In this document: piece by piece, positions 1-16,100 of the stretch | How the letters are laid out: each line of letters begins with the position of its first letter | Position numbering within the stretch: position 1 is the stretch's first letter | Source: Odontesthes bonariensis | Taxonomy: Eukaryota; Chordata; Actinopteri; Atheriniformes; Atherinopsidae | NCBI RefSeq assembly: GCF_027942865.1 | Contig: NC_134507.1 | Location: forward strand, 4,978,026-5,042,025 | Direction of reading: 5' to 3' | DNA length: 64,000 nucleotides | Program-made: the position numbers and the translations under genes | The notes under the pieces: generated by a model | What the model was told of the DNA's origin: nothing | The model's input: only the letters and a program-made list of their open reading frames with translations | Databases searched by the model: none

Positions 1-3876
<3,876 letters not shown>

Positions 3877-4302
3877 GACACTCTAAAAATCTTGCACTGA
3901 TTTCTGCTGTAAATCCGTAAAAAAAAAAAAAAAAACTAAGAAAGTCGGCAAGTGGGGAATGATAACAGCCTCGACCTGATTACAACAATGGTCACTTTCT
4001 AAAGGGGCAGTTCAAACCTTCCCACTGAACCGGAATCACTACTTATAAAGATAACGAATCAGCTCATGGTCCTGAAAGAATTATTCATTTCTACTTAAAG
4101 TTCCAAAACGTGAAAGGTTTTTTTTTTGGTTACTAGCAAGTTAACGACGCGCTTAATTGCTGTTATGGTTGTTGTTGTTTTTTTAGATGCAAAACTACAA
4201 ATGTAACGGTGTTTTTGTAGGACAACGTCCGCTTGCACCACGCTGAACAACCATCGTCAAGAGGCGCCGCCTCGCTGATCCCCAAATCACGTGACCACGG
4301 AG
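3877..4302. other. papolg 5' flank, likely leader and promoter region
   Basis: This stretch lies immediately upstream of the papolg start codon. It must hold the 5' leader and probably the core promoter. I see no TATA box or other site that fixes the transcription start. It contains an A-run (3920-3936) and a T-run (4119-4127), and ends at the poly(T) tract that marks an inserted LINE. Confidence 0.35.
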
Positions 4303-4447
4303 TTTTTTTTTTTTTTTTAAATACAACTTTATTTTGCTTTACAAGATACAAAAACAGTGCAAAAACATGACAAGTATCATTAATAATAAATGAAGAACAA
4401 GTAAGCATACCAAAATAACTACATACATAAGTAGTTTAAATAATAAA

Positions 4448-4476
4448 TGAAGAGAGAGAGAGAGAGAGAGAGAGAT
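4448..4476. repeat. (AG)n microsatellite
   Basis: An uninterrupted run of AG dinucleotides, about 13 units, between the LINE tail and the palindromic element. Confidence 0.9.
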
Positions 4477-4498
4477 AAAGATAGAAAGAGAGAATATA

Positions 4499-4657
4499 CC
4501 AGGGATAAGAAAAAATATTTATATTTTGCCCATCGAGAATAAAGTCGAAAATTTCGAGATTAACATTTCAACTTTATTTTCGACATTTCGACTTTATTCT
4601 CGACATGTTGACTTTATTCTCGACAGGCAAAATATAAATATTTTTTCTTATGCCTGG
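4499..4657. repeat. Palindromic element with TCGAGAATAAAG-type core
   Basis: Arms of about 32 bp pair as an inverted repeat: CCAGGGATAAGAAAAAATAT on the left, ending TTTTGCC, and GGCAAAATAT continuing to CTTATGCCTGG on the right. Between the arms is a degenerate direct repeat built on GACTTTATTCTCGACA and its complement. No ORF. The arms suggest a MITE, and the core is minisatellite-like. No clear target-site duplication was seen. Confidence 0.6.
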
Positions 4658-5290
4658 CCCTAATACTCTTCCGTACAGGGGACATGAACAATGAGGATTA
4701 CACTGAGTTAAAGATTTCAAAGTGGGAGACTAGATTTATAGTTTTGATAGCTTTCTTGTTATTAGAGGAGGAAATTGACTTGAAATACATCTGGAGTTCT
4801 ATCATGAAAGCACAAAAATTGGGTTTCACTTTGGCAAATTTACATTTGAAACAAGATTAATTAAAAAATATTCTTTTTCAGTGGGAGCATCACTCTTTTT
4901 AAAACCAAAAATGACATTTTGCAGAAGGAGCTCAAAATCACAGCATATATTATCTAAAATAAATCTACAAATATCTTGCCACAGCTTACGGGTATATTCA
5001 CATTTCCAAAACAGATGAATAATGGTCTCAGTATGAGTGTCACAAAAGGCACACTTCAGATCAAGATCAACAAAATTGAATTTGATAAAGAATGATTTAA
5101 CCGGGTAACATCTATGAATAATTTTGAATGACACTTCTTTAGGAACAAGTCCTGCCCCCCTGAGAAATGCCCTGTCCATCCAAAGAAAACTGGCCAGAAA
5201 AAAGGCCACGATTTATTATCTCTGTTTGTGTCTTGTGTTGATAGAATAAATGCAGGTGGTGATTTAAAAAAAGCATGTATCTGCAAAGTT

Positions 5291-7123
5291 TATAGCTTTC
5301 TTCATTTTTTTTGTTATCGTGTTTCCTGTTAAAGTTAAATTCAACTTAACACAAATATCTTTTTTAGCGTTCACTTAAACAAACCGTTTACACACTTACA
5401 GTTTGCGTACATAAGGAATATGTCCAAAGTAATAATAATACTTTACAGGAGGGTATTTCTGGTCGAGTAGAACCTACATGTCCGAGTTCTAAACTGCTGT
5501 GTATTCCAGTGTATCAATGAAAAGTAATATAAGGTTCATTTATTATTATTTATTTATATATAAAAAATGTAATATAAGGTGGACTGAAGAAACCTTGAGG
5601 CATTACACTAAAATTGAAATAGATTTGATGGTAATAATCAAATCTGATTCTGATTCTGAACCAATTGCACACATTCTTGCAGCTAGAAACTGAGAAAGAC
5701 CAAGAAAAGTATTCTTCTAATTTGTGCATTCTTTTTTTTGGCCCTGTTGCTCACTTAATAGCCATAATTCCACAAAGTAATTAAAAGCCAAAGTAAAAAT
5801 GAGTAAAGAAAATTAAGAAGACAAGGAAATGTTGTCTGTTAAATGTAGAGGTGAAATGGCACAAACACAAGCATTGTGTTATATATACATATATATATAC
5901 ATATTTTATATATATATATATTTTTATATACATATTTTTTATATTTATTTATTTATATTTATATATTTTTTAATATATATTTTTAAAAACTTTTCTAATA
6001 ATTCCAAAATGCTTATATACACGTTTCGTCTTTATCTATATAATGGTAAACTTCTTGTTTGTTTGGAGGGAAGCTCAGTGTTAAGAGATTGTTGCAGGCA
6101 TTTTAAGTAACTTTTACCACGTGAACAGCTCCCTCTAGTGGACACATAGTTTTTTTTCATTTTCTGTCATCAGTCTTGACAGCTTGACTATCACCAGTTG
6201 CTTACATTCCTTCTAAAAAAAGAAACCCTTAGTTTTTATCTGGCGTAAATAGCACTGCATAGCGTTATTAATTTGTCATTTTGCACTTTTTTTTGTGATG
6301 CAGGCCATTTATTAAAAGCAAACAATTGTTGAAAATGATTGACTTCTCTGCCAAAATGTTTTGGTATGCAGCAAGTGTCGAAGTCCGATGTCCATGTGAA
6401 TAGCAGAAGGCAGGTTTTCTCTGTAGAACGTTGCATTGTAAAAGATGACCAATGTTGCTCACTTCACCTGTCAGTAGTTTTAATGATATGGCCGACCAGC
6501 ATTGGGTTTCCACGGTCTCACTGAATCTGGATTACACAGTTTTTCACCAGTAAATCTGTAAATCTAAAGATTTTGCTTACCATAACGTGTCCTACAAATA
6601 TAGATTTACTGCTCATAACACATTAATCTGCCATGTTTAAAGTTGTGCTGTGAGTTTGCTACTTAAATTCTACAACTTTACACAGATACACATACAGTAG
6701 AAAAGCCTACTTCAGTACAAAATGTGACATCACACACATATAGTATACATTGATCCATGCCTTACGGAGCGAATACAGAGACTACATCTTCTGTGTTTGA
6801 CTACCATCATTAAAAGTGTAGCTTGTTTAATGTACGTATGTGAGGAAGCCTAAATTTGACATTGTGTCTTTATTGGTCTGTCTGTTATTTTATCCAGCAA
6901 GGATTCTGGTGGGTCTGCGGACACATTACAGTGTTACTTATTATGACAGTGACAGTGCAGGCAAGCTTTCATCTGAGCAGGACAAAGAGCTCCTCCTTTA
7001 CCCGCTTCCGCCCACTTCTGTATTTTGGACTTTCACTATTAGCACATTTAAACAGCAGAAAGAAAGGCCAGTCACAGGAGGTTAATACTGCAAAACAAAT
7101 TCCAATCAGTTTAAAAAAAGAAA
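5291..7123. other. Intergenic region between papolg and haao
   Basis: No gene was recognised here. It holds a strongly AT-rich low-complexity tract at 5880-5995 (TA and TTTA repeats). The last few hundred bases must contain the haao leader and promoter; no TATA box or CpG-dense block stands out. Short ORFs have no recognisable content. Confidence 0.5.
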
Positions 7124-10100
7124 ATGAGCCACCAACCTAGTCTAGTGAATGTGAACAAATGGATTGCAGAAAACCAGAATGCTTTTCTGCCACCAGTCTG
7201 CAACAAACTCATGTAAGTAATGTGTTTTGCTTCCATATGAACCACAAATATTGTGTGATTAGAGGGAGTTTTTTTCTGCTAATGTAGATAGTGTGTTATT
7301 TAGCAATGTGTGGTTAATTTGACAGTTTTACAAAAACAACAGTAAATGGACATGCAGCAGCAACGAGATTGTTTTGAATTTGTGTTCTTCTCAGGCACTT
7401 TTCCCAGTTGCTCATCATGTTTGTTGGAGGCCCTAATACCAGGAAGGATTATCACATAGAGGAAGGGGAGGAGGTGAGAGAGCAATACTGCCTATTCTGT
7501 CTTAACTCCAGCACACACACATACACCGATTATTTAAGTTAGCTTCTCCTTACCCTTCACTCTCAGTTCCTCACATGATAATCCCCCCCCCCCCCCCCTT
7601 CCCCCTAATAACCAGGGCAAAGTCTACCACAGTGTTGCAACACTTGGTGAAATTATTTTGGCTGGCTGCCACTATTCATTTTTTCTGGGCTCTGATGTTG
7701 TTGACGTTTTTTGCTATCAGGACCTTTGAAGTTTGCAGTGTCAAAGTGTAGAGAGATTGTCATCTGACAGGAACTAGCTTTTAATCATTAGTTAAAGTTG
7801 TGCGTGACAACCAGACAATCTTTGTTCAGCATATTATTAGCTGTCCCTAAACTGTCCCTTTTTCTTTTCTTTGCATCATTTTGATAATTCACTTTATTTA
7901 GTTTTAGTTATATAGTGCCAATTCACAGCAAAAGTTATCTCAAGATACTTTAAAGATATAGTCCAGTTGTAATCAAATCCAGTAGATATCATTGTATAAT
8001 CCAATTCAATCAAATTAATGAAAATCCAAATAGTCCAATTCAAATGAATAATGCCAATTCATAAAAAGCTGCGTTGCTAGGGAAACAGCTAACAGCTACA
8101 AATCTTTCTTTTTCTATTTTTTAATGGAAAGGTTTACTTACAATAACCTTAAAAGCCTATGTTACATACAGACTGATCAACTCAGCTGCTAAAGAAAGCA
8201 TTCAGTTGACAGGTGCCCAAATAGGCTCGAATCCTCACATTTTAGCACTCCATATTGATGCAGATGTAAACTTCTGGTGCTTATGCTATCCACAACTCAA
8301 CCACCAACAGTTTGCCCAGAAACCTGTGCGCGTCATGTGCAAACACACTTTCATGAAAAGTACGTAACCTCTTCTGTCTTCCATCCTGTTTTAAGTAGCT
8401 GTTCTACCAGCTAAAGGGGGACATGTGTCTGAAGGTGATTGAAAATGGCAAACACAAAGATGTGCACATCAAGGAGGGCGAGGTGAGTTCCATCGTGCTT
8501 TTTAACGCATTTCTGATGCTTCCGGTGTGCTTTCTCTATAAATGGAGAACATCTTTAAAGCATCCATTCTTCCTTTTAATGGTTCCTGTTAATGAAAAGA
8601 AGGAAACACAACATGCTCTTTTTACAGGCCGTCTGCGTAAACACAGTTTTCTTCCTCATTTTTAGATGTTTCTGCTTCCAGCTCGGATCCCCCACTCGCC
8701 TCAGAGACAGGCCAACACCGTCGGGCTGGTGGTGGAGAGGAGACGGCTGCTGACCGAGACTGACTGCCTGAGGTTACTTACTGCACCTCACCCCCCCCCC
8801 CCCCCCCCCATATTTCCTATTTAGTGGATAATAGCAGAAAAGTAAGGGCGTGACGTGTACACGAATAACAGGTACACAAGGTTTTGTCATGAGGACTTAA
8901 GTGTAGTTTGCAGAATCACACTGACAGATTAAAGACGGAAAGAAAACTTCTTTTCTTTTAGTTGTTCTGATGCATTGCAGAGTAGGTGAGAAGAGAGTGT
9001 GGTTTTACCTCTAAATGGTGCTAATGTAATCTTCAGTATTCCATACCTGTGTGAAAAAATTACAATCACGAAGTTGAAAGAAGTAAAAAAAACCTCAACG
9101 TGGCAAAACGTAACCACCAACATGCGTCAAATAACAAGTTCAAATCGACTGTTCTTCCCTCATGAACCATGGTAAGCTGAGTGTGTGCACCTTTTGGAAA
9201 GATCTGATTACGAACATTAAAGGGATAGTTCGCCTCTTTTGACATGAAGCTGTATGACATCCCATATTAGCAATATTATTTATGAACATTTTCTTACCCC
9301 CTGCTGCGTCCTGTGGCGCTGGTGAAGGTAGTTCATTTTCTCTCTATTTTCTCTCCCTTCGTATCACTGCCTGCTGTGTAGACCGAAGTGCAGACCGAAG
9401 TGCAGACCGAGGAGTAAACACTGTAACAGGCGCGGCTGTCGGCAGGTGGCAGCACGCATTGTTATGAAGGGAGGCAAAAATAGCGCCAAGCGATTGTGAG
9501 GTCTGACTTTTTCTGGACGGATAATTTTGTGATGCAAATGTATTACTCTTTTGAACGCATATTGTTTTGAGAAGCAAAACACTTTATTTTTGTGACCCCA
9601 GCCAACTAGCCGCACTACCTTCGTCAACGCCAAAACGAGGCCGGAACTCTGCTCACAGGACGCAGCAGGGGGTAAGAAGATGTTCATAAATGATGTTGCT
9701 AATATGGGATGTCATACAGCTTCATGTCAAAAGAGGCGAACTATCCCTTTAATTAGTCAGAAAACGTCATCTGAGTAAAAAATACAGACAAATCCACCGT
9801 GCTTAAACAAACCTTATTTGTTAACGAAACACACTAATTAATCATTTACAAATCTGATGGTAAAATAAAGCAAATCCTTGGGTTTGATAAATGGGTTAGA
9901 TTTCTTTTGGCTGCAAAAACCTCAAACAGCAATTTTTCTTGTAGTTGAGGATCATGTTCGAGAGGATTTTAGTTTATTTAAACTCACCATATGGTTTGTT
10001 GCAAATAACAAAAGTGGAAGTCCTCCCTAATAACCCACTGGCACAAAGAAAATAAAAAAATACAGAGAATAAAGAGCAAGTGGTCGGATTAATCATGTCT

Positions 10101-13100
10101 ATCAATGTCGCAGGCAAACTGTAACCACTGGCCATCATCAGATCCGACACACACCTGTTTCTACTAGTACAGGATGCTGATTGGTTGAAACTTTTGTGTT
10201 TCAGCCACAACATACATAACATATTAAGATGAGGATAGCTCACCTGAAATAACTCCGCAGGATTTTTTGTTGGGTTCAGGTCTTATCTCTGACTCTGAAA
10301 TGGATTTACTAAAGTATTTCATCTTTAGTCACTCTGACATAATGGTGTAAAATATGGGTTAAATAAGGGGGGAAATGTAACCCTTAATGATGGTGAGATA
10401 TGCAGGTTTAAAAGCCCCAAATAATGACCATCACTATCACCTTCTTCCGTGATAGTGGCTGATGTTCACAGGCTGATGTTTACTGTTGGTACAAAGACTT
10501 TCTGTTCTGCATCTCTGCCCTGGAGAACAATGAAGTCCAGTGTTTTATGTAGAGCTGCACACATGTTTAAGTGGCTCAAAGCAGTACCAACGATAGTGTA
10601 TGTTGTTTCTTTCAGGTACCACGTGGACAACACCACAGACACCCTGTTTGAAAGATGGTTCTACTGCCAGGATCTAGGAACCCAGTTGGTACCAATAATC
10701 AAAGAGTAAGACGTACAGTATTCCCTTCTGTACACACGGTGTCCATTACGTCATACAATCAGTTTTTATGCAGATGGTTGGGTTGGTCTTTCACTTGCAG
10801 ATTTATGGCATCGAAGCAGTGCAAAACAGGAAAACCTGATCCAAGTGAGTTGTTTATAAATGATTCCAGGTGCTCTCTATCTATTCTGAGGACTTGTGCT
10901 TTTAAACATTAAATGGCTGCCTTGTGAATCTTTGGATGAACAGACGAAGTCTTCAGAGAGCCTCCGTTCCAGTTGAACACCATGAACGTGATGTCACCAT
11001 TCTCCTTCAAAGACTGGCTGGGAAAACAGAGGTCGTCCCTCGGCAACGGCAGCCACGTCAACATGTTTGGAGTCCAGTTTGAGACCGAGGTGCTCAGTCA
11101 TACTTTTTAGGGGGAAAGTTGTCCATTTTTAGGTAGAAAAGTATTTTGTAAAAAGACTTTTTCACTCAGACTAAACTCTTGTTTATGTTGATTAGGCAAA
11201 GTTCAACATTCGGGCAAAAAATTTATATGTTGTTACTTCAGAAGCAGGTTCAATAGAGGCAATGATATACTAATGGCAGATGTTATTCTCCTCCTTGAGA
11301 ATACTTTGTGTTGTTTGCCTAAAAGATCCAACTCAGAGGCCGTTACTTCAACAATTTTTACGTTCTGGTCGTGTCTTGCCGTCAAATAAATGTTTCCTAA
11401 GTTATAATTAATTAATCTTAATTGAAACTTTTTGCTGCATACTAGTATTTAGGATATGTAAGGTTTCCTAATTTTTTTTCAAACAGATGACTACCAGATA
11501 ACGGCTTCATAGCATTAAGAAGGTGAACAGCTTGGCTGTCACAAGAATATTGGAAAAACATGTTTGAAACTCCTGAAATGAAAGTACAACAGCACGTTGA
11601 GCATCAGTGGGTAACAGGTGAAAGGTTCCTTGTATTTCATCCGTCGTCAGCGTCGTTGATATTTCCGCTCATTGTTGATTAAGCCACACGCAGATGCTGG
11701 GATTTAGTTCCATCATATTTAAACATGGCACCTGTTTCTTCTATTACTGCAAATTGAGAGGTGGGCTCACAGCCACATACAGAACAGCCGTTGCTTCACA
11801 GAAAGGCTCTTGCTTACGTTCAAACTCGTGAGGTGACGGTGTTACCCAATGCACCACTATGCCAACATTAAAATGTATTTTCTTGGGTGGGATTGAACTT
11901 CCAAGGCAAGGCAAGGTTGCAACGTGTTGAAATACTTCACAAGATTCTAATGTTGCCAACAGGTAATGGTGTTTGGACCTGGGCTAACAGAGACATCGGT
12001 GCTGCAAACTGATGTGTGGATTTGGCAACAGGTACCGTTTGGTACAGTACCATCAGTCATTGCCATTATATGCTTCCTCCCTCTATGTTTTTCTCCTCTC
12101 TCTTTTACACAGGAGGGATCTTCAAGAGTAACTGTGGCTGAGCAGGAGTTTGCTCTTTCTGCAGGAGACAGCTTACTCATCCCTGAGCAGAGCCAGTAAG
12201 TCAGTGATATCAAAGGGATAGTTCGCCTCTTTTGACATGAAGCTGTATGACATCCCATACTAGCAATATTATTTATGAACATTTTCTTACCTCCCGATGC
12301 GTGCTGCGAGCCGAGTTCCGGCCTCGTTTTGGCGTTGACGAAGGTAGTCCGGCTAGTTGGCTGGGGCCACAAAAATAAAGCATTTTGCTTCTCAGAACAA
12401 CATGCGTTCAAAAGAGTAATACATTTGCATCACAAAATCGTTCTACAGAAAAAGTCAGACCTCACAATCGCTTGGCGCTATTTTCTCTCGCTTCGTATCA
12501 CTGCCTGCCATGTAGACCGTGCAGACCGAAGTGCAGACCGAAGAGTGTAACAGGCGCGGCTATCGGCAGGTGGCAATCCCGGAGTGATACAAGGGAGAGA
12601 AAATAGCGCCAAGCGATTGTGAGGTCTGACTTTTTCGTGCACAACGATTTTGTGATGCAAATGTATTACTCTTTTGAACACATATTGTTTTGAGAAGCAA
12701 AACGCTTTATTTTTTTGGCCCCAGCCAACTAGCCGGACTACCTTCGTCAACGCCAAAACGAGGCTGGAACTCTGCTCACAGGACGCAGCAGGGGGTAAGA
12801 AGATGTTCATAAATGATGTTGCTGATATGGGATGTCATACAGCTTCCTGTCAAAAGAGGCGAACTATCCCTTTAACACCTGTTGGCAAGCTGTAAAAAGA
12901 CCATAAAACTAACTTCCCAGATAATCCAACATTTTTTTGTTTTTTTTCAAGGATGTTGTGTGAAAGTGTAGTGTTGTGGAAGTTGCCTTTAGGCGAAAAG
13001 ATGAGCCGAAAACTTCTCACATTAAGACTCTGTGAGTCGCGTTTATTAACTGACCAAAAACTGACAGTTCCAACTGGTAGTTCCAACTGACAGTTCCAAC

Positions 13101-16100
13101 TGACAGTTCCAACTGACAGCTCGCGCATCAACAGAACAGCTGTTATCATGAAACGTCACCGGATCTCTTAAAGAGACCGCAACTATTAAATGCATCATAA
13201 CATTCAAGACAATGAACCGCACAACATTAAAGACGATGAACCAACAACATAACAGATAACAGAACACATATAAGAAAGTGAATTATGCCGTCAGTGTTGA
13301 GAGCACTACACATGCCCCCCCAGAATTCACTCTAACAGAAAACCTGAGAAAAAATATCAACGGCGTGGGGGGCGAATCAAATGTCCAGTGCGGCTCCACC
13401 GAATTTGAGAGTGCGGAACCGCCCCCTCAGTGGCTGTCTGTGGGGCTCCCCTGCGGCATGGTCGAGGGGCAGGAGGAACGGAAAGGGGGGGCCTAGTCAG
13501 AGGCCGTCCCCGTTTTGGGGGCTGCGCCAACTCAACTGGCCTGGCCAGATCAAGGTGAGTTGGTTTAAGGCGGTCCACAGAAATACACTCCGGTTTGCCC
13601 CCAATGTCCACCACAAAGTGCTTGTCCCCAGTTTCCACAACACGGAAAGGGCCCTCGTAAGGCGGACGGAGAGGTCCGCGGTGCCCATCCACACGAATGA
13701 AAACATACCCGGCAGACTGTAGGCCACTGGGGACGTGAGAGTTTGGTAGACCATGGCAGGAGGTAGCAAGTGGAGCAAACAGCTTGGCATCGTCTAACAG
13801 GCTGGAGCGCTGGAGTGTGGCTGACCAAGGGGTCGTGGTGCTGGGGACGAAATCCCCGGGGACCCGCAGTGGCTGACCGTAGACCAGCTCTGCAGAGGAG
13901 GCCTGGAGGTCTTCCTTCGGCGCTGTCCTGATGCCCAGCATGACCCATGGGAGCTTGTCAGCCCAGGAACTGTCCTTCAGGCTGGCACGCAGGGAGGCTT
14001 TCATGGACCTGTGAAATCGTTCACAGAGGCCATTGCTCTGGGGGTGGTAGGCCGTGGTGCGGTGGAGTTTAACTCCCAAGCTCCCTGCGACAGCGTTCCA
14101 AAGCTCGGAGGTAAACTGAGCGCCACGGTCTGAGGAGATGTCTGAAGGGGCGCCAAAACGGGACACCCAGGTGCCAATAAATGCCCGTGCCACGTCCGCT
14201 GATGTTGTGGATGACAGTGGAACAGCCTCTGCCCACCGTGTGGTCCTGTCGACCATAGTGAGTACATGAGTGTAACCCTGCGAGGGTGGAAGTGGGCCAA
14301 CTAGGTCGATGTTGATGTGGTCGAAACGTCGTTCAGGCACTTGAAATTGTTCTAGTGGCGCTTTGGTGTGGCGGTGTACTTTGGCACGTTGGCACTCCAC
14401 ACAGGTGTTCGCCCAGTCCCTCACGTCCTTTTTAAGTCCGTGCCACACAAACTTTGCTGCCACCAGCCATTGTGAGGCCTTGGTTCCGGGGTGTGAGAGG
14501 CTATGGATGGCGTCGAAAACAGGCCGCCTCCACTTTGCAGGCACAACAGGCCTAGGGGAGCCCATAGAGATGTCGCAAAGCAGAGTGGTGCCAGCGTCGT
14601 CGAATGCCACATCCTGAAGCTGCAGCCCAGTAGCGGATGAACGGCAAGCCTGCACGTCCGGGTCTGTGGCCTGCTCCGTTGCCATGCTGCCGTAGTCCAA
14701 ACCGAGGTGGACCGCCCTCGCAACAGCACGGGAGAGGCAGTCTGCAACCTGGTTGTGCTTCCCAGAGAGGTGTGCAATGTCCGTCGTGAACTCTGAGATG
14801 TAAGTCAGCTGCCGCTGTTGCCTGCCGGACCATGGCTGAGTGACTTTGGACATGGCGAAGGTCAGAGGCTTGTGGTCCACAAAAACGGTGAACTGGCGTC
14901 CTTCCAGCAGTGAACGAAAGTGTCGGATGGCGAGGTACACTCCAAGTAGCTCCCGGTCGAAAGTGCTATACTTCCGTTCACTGGGACGTAACTGCCTGCT
15001 GAAAAAGGCGAGAGGCTGCCAAGCTTTACCCACCCACTGCTCGGGAACCGCACCGACCGCGTAGTCCGAGGCGTCCGTGGTAAGTGGGATTGGGGCAGAG
15101 GAGGCGGGATGGGCCAACATGGCAGCCTTAGCCAGGGCTGTCTTAGCGTCCACAAAAGCCTTGTCTCTTTCCGGGTTCCAGTCCACAGTGTGTTTAGGCT
15201 TGGCACCTTTCAGAGCCTCGTACAGGGGCCGCATGGTTTGGGCAGCCCTGGGGAGAAAACGGTGGTAAAAGTTAACCATGCCAAGGAACTCCTGTAAGGC
15301 TCTGACAGTGACTGGGCATGGAAAAGTGGTGATGGCCTCCACTTTTGACGGAAGGGGAACAACCCCGTCCTTCGTGACTCTGTGCCCCAGAAAGTCTATG
15401 GTGGACCGACCGAACTCGCACTTGGCTGGATTGATGATGAGCCCGTGGTCGGTAAGTCGCTCGAACAGAGTGCGAAGGTGCGAAAGGTGCTCTGGAGGTG
15501 ATGAACTGGCCACGAGGATGTCGTCAAGGTACACAAACAGAAAAGGCAGATCCCGTAACACAGAGTCCATGAGCCGCTGGAATGTTTGAGCAGCATTTTT
15601 GAGCCCAAATGGTGTGCGCAGGAACTCAAACAAACCAAACGGTGTGATTACAGCTGTTTTTGGAATGTCGCGAGGGTGTACGGGCACTTGATGGTATCCT
15701 CTGATCAGGTCCACCTTCGAAAACATGACCTTGCCAGCCAGGTGCGCTGAAAAATCCTGGATGTGCGGCACTGGGTAGCGGTCAGGCGTTGTCGCGTCGT
15801 TGAGCCGTCGGTAGTCCCCGCAAGGACGCCAGCCCCCCCCTGGTTTGGGGACGAGGTGTAGGGGAGAGGCCCAAGGACTGTTGGAGCGTCGAACAATCCC
15901 CAGGCGCTCCATGGACTCGAACTCTGTCTTGGCTACGGCAAGCTTGTTCGGCTCGAGGCGTCGAGCGCGGGCGTACACAGGTGGGCCAGTGGTGTCGATG
16001 TGGTGCTCTACACCGTGCTTGGCTGTAGAAGAGGAGAAAGTGGGCTGGGTGAGTGCTGGAAACTCGGCGAGCAGCCGTTGGAAACTGTCCGTGACAGAGA

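Larger units (their letters stand above)
4303..5290 (-). mobile_element. L1-clade LINE, 3' fragment
   Basis: The poly(T) run at 4303-4318 on the plus strand is the poly(A) tail of a minus-strand LINE, with AATAAAG just inside it. An open frame of about 125 codons (5209-4826) encodes the C-terminal cysteine/histidine region typical of L1-type reverse transcriptase ORFs, with FKIIHRCYPVK, a CX2C pair (CAFC) and HLFWKC. Everything upstream, including the polymerase, is missing, so this is a dead 5'-truncated copy. It resembles the copy at 45220-46320 in motif order. A small palindromic element and an AG repeat lie in its 3' untranslated part. Confidence 0.7.

Noticed and set aside
9364..9687. 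Repeated ORFs with [15 protein letters not shown] starts (also 12478-12810 and 12275-12550)
   Set aside because: They are translations of the inverted arms of the hairpin MITE and appear on both strands for that reason.
13063..13119. CRISPR-like array
   Set aside because: Units are direct 13-bp repeats with no unique spacers, within an LTR of a eukaryotic element.
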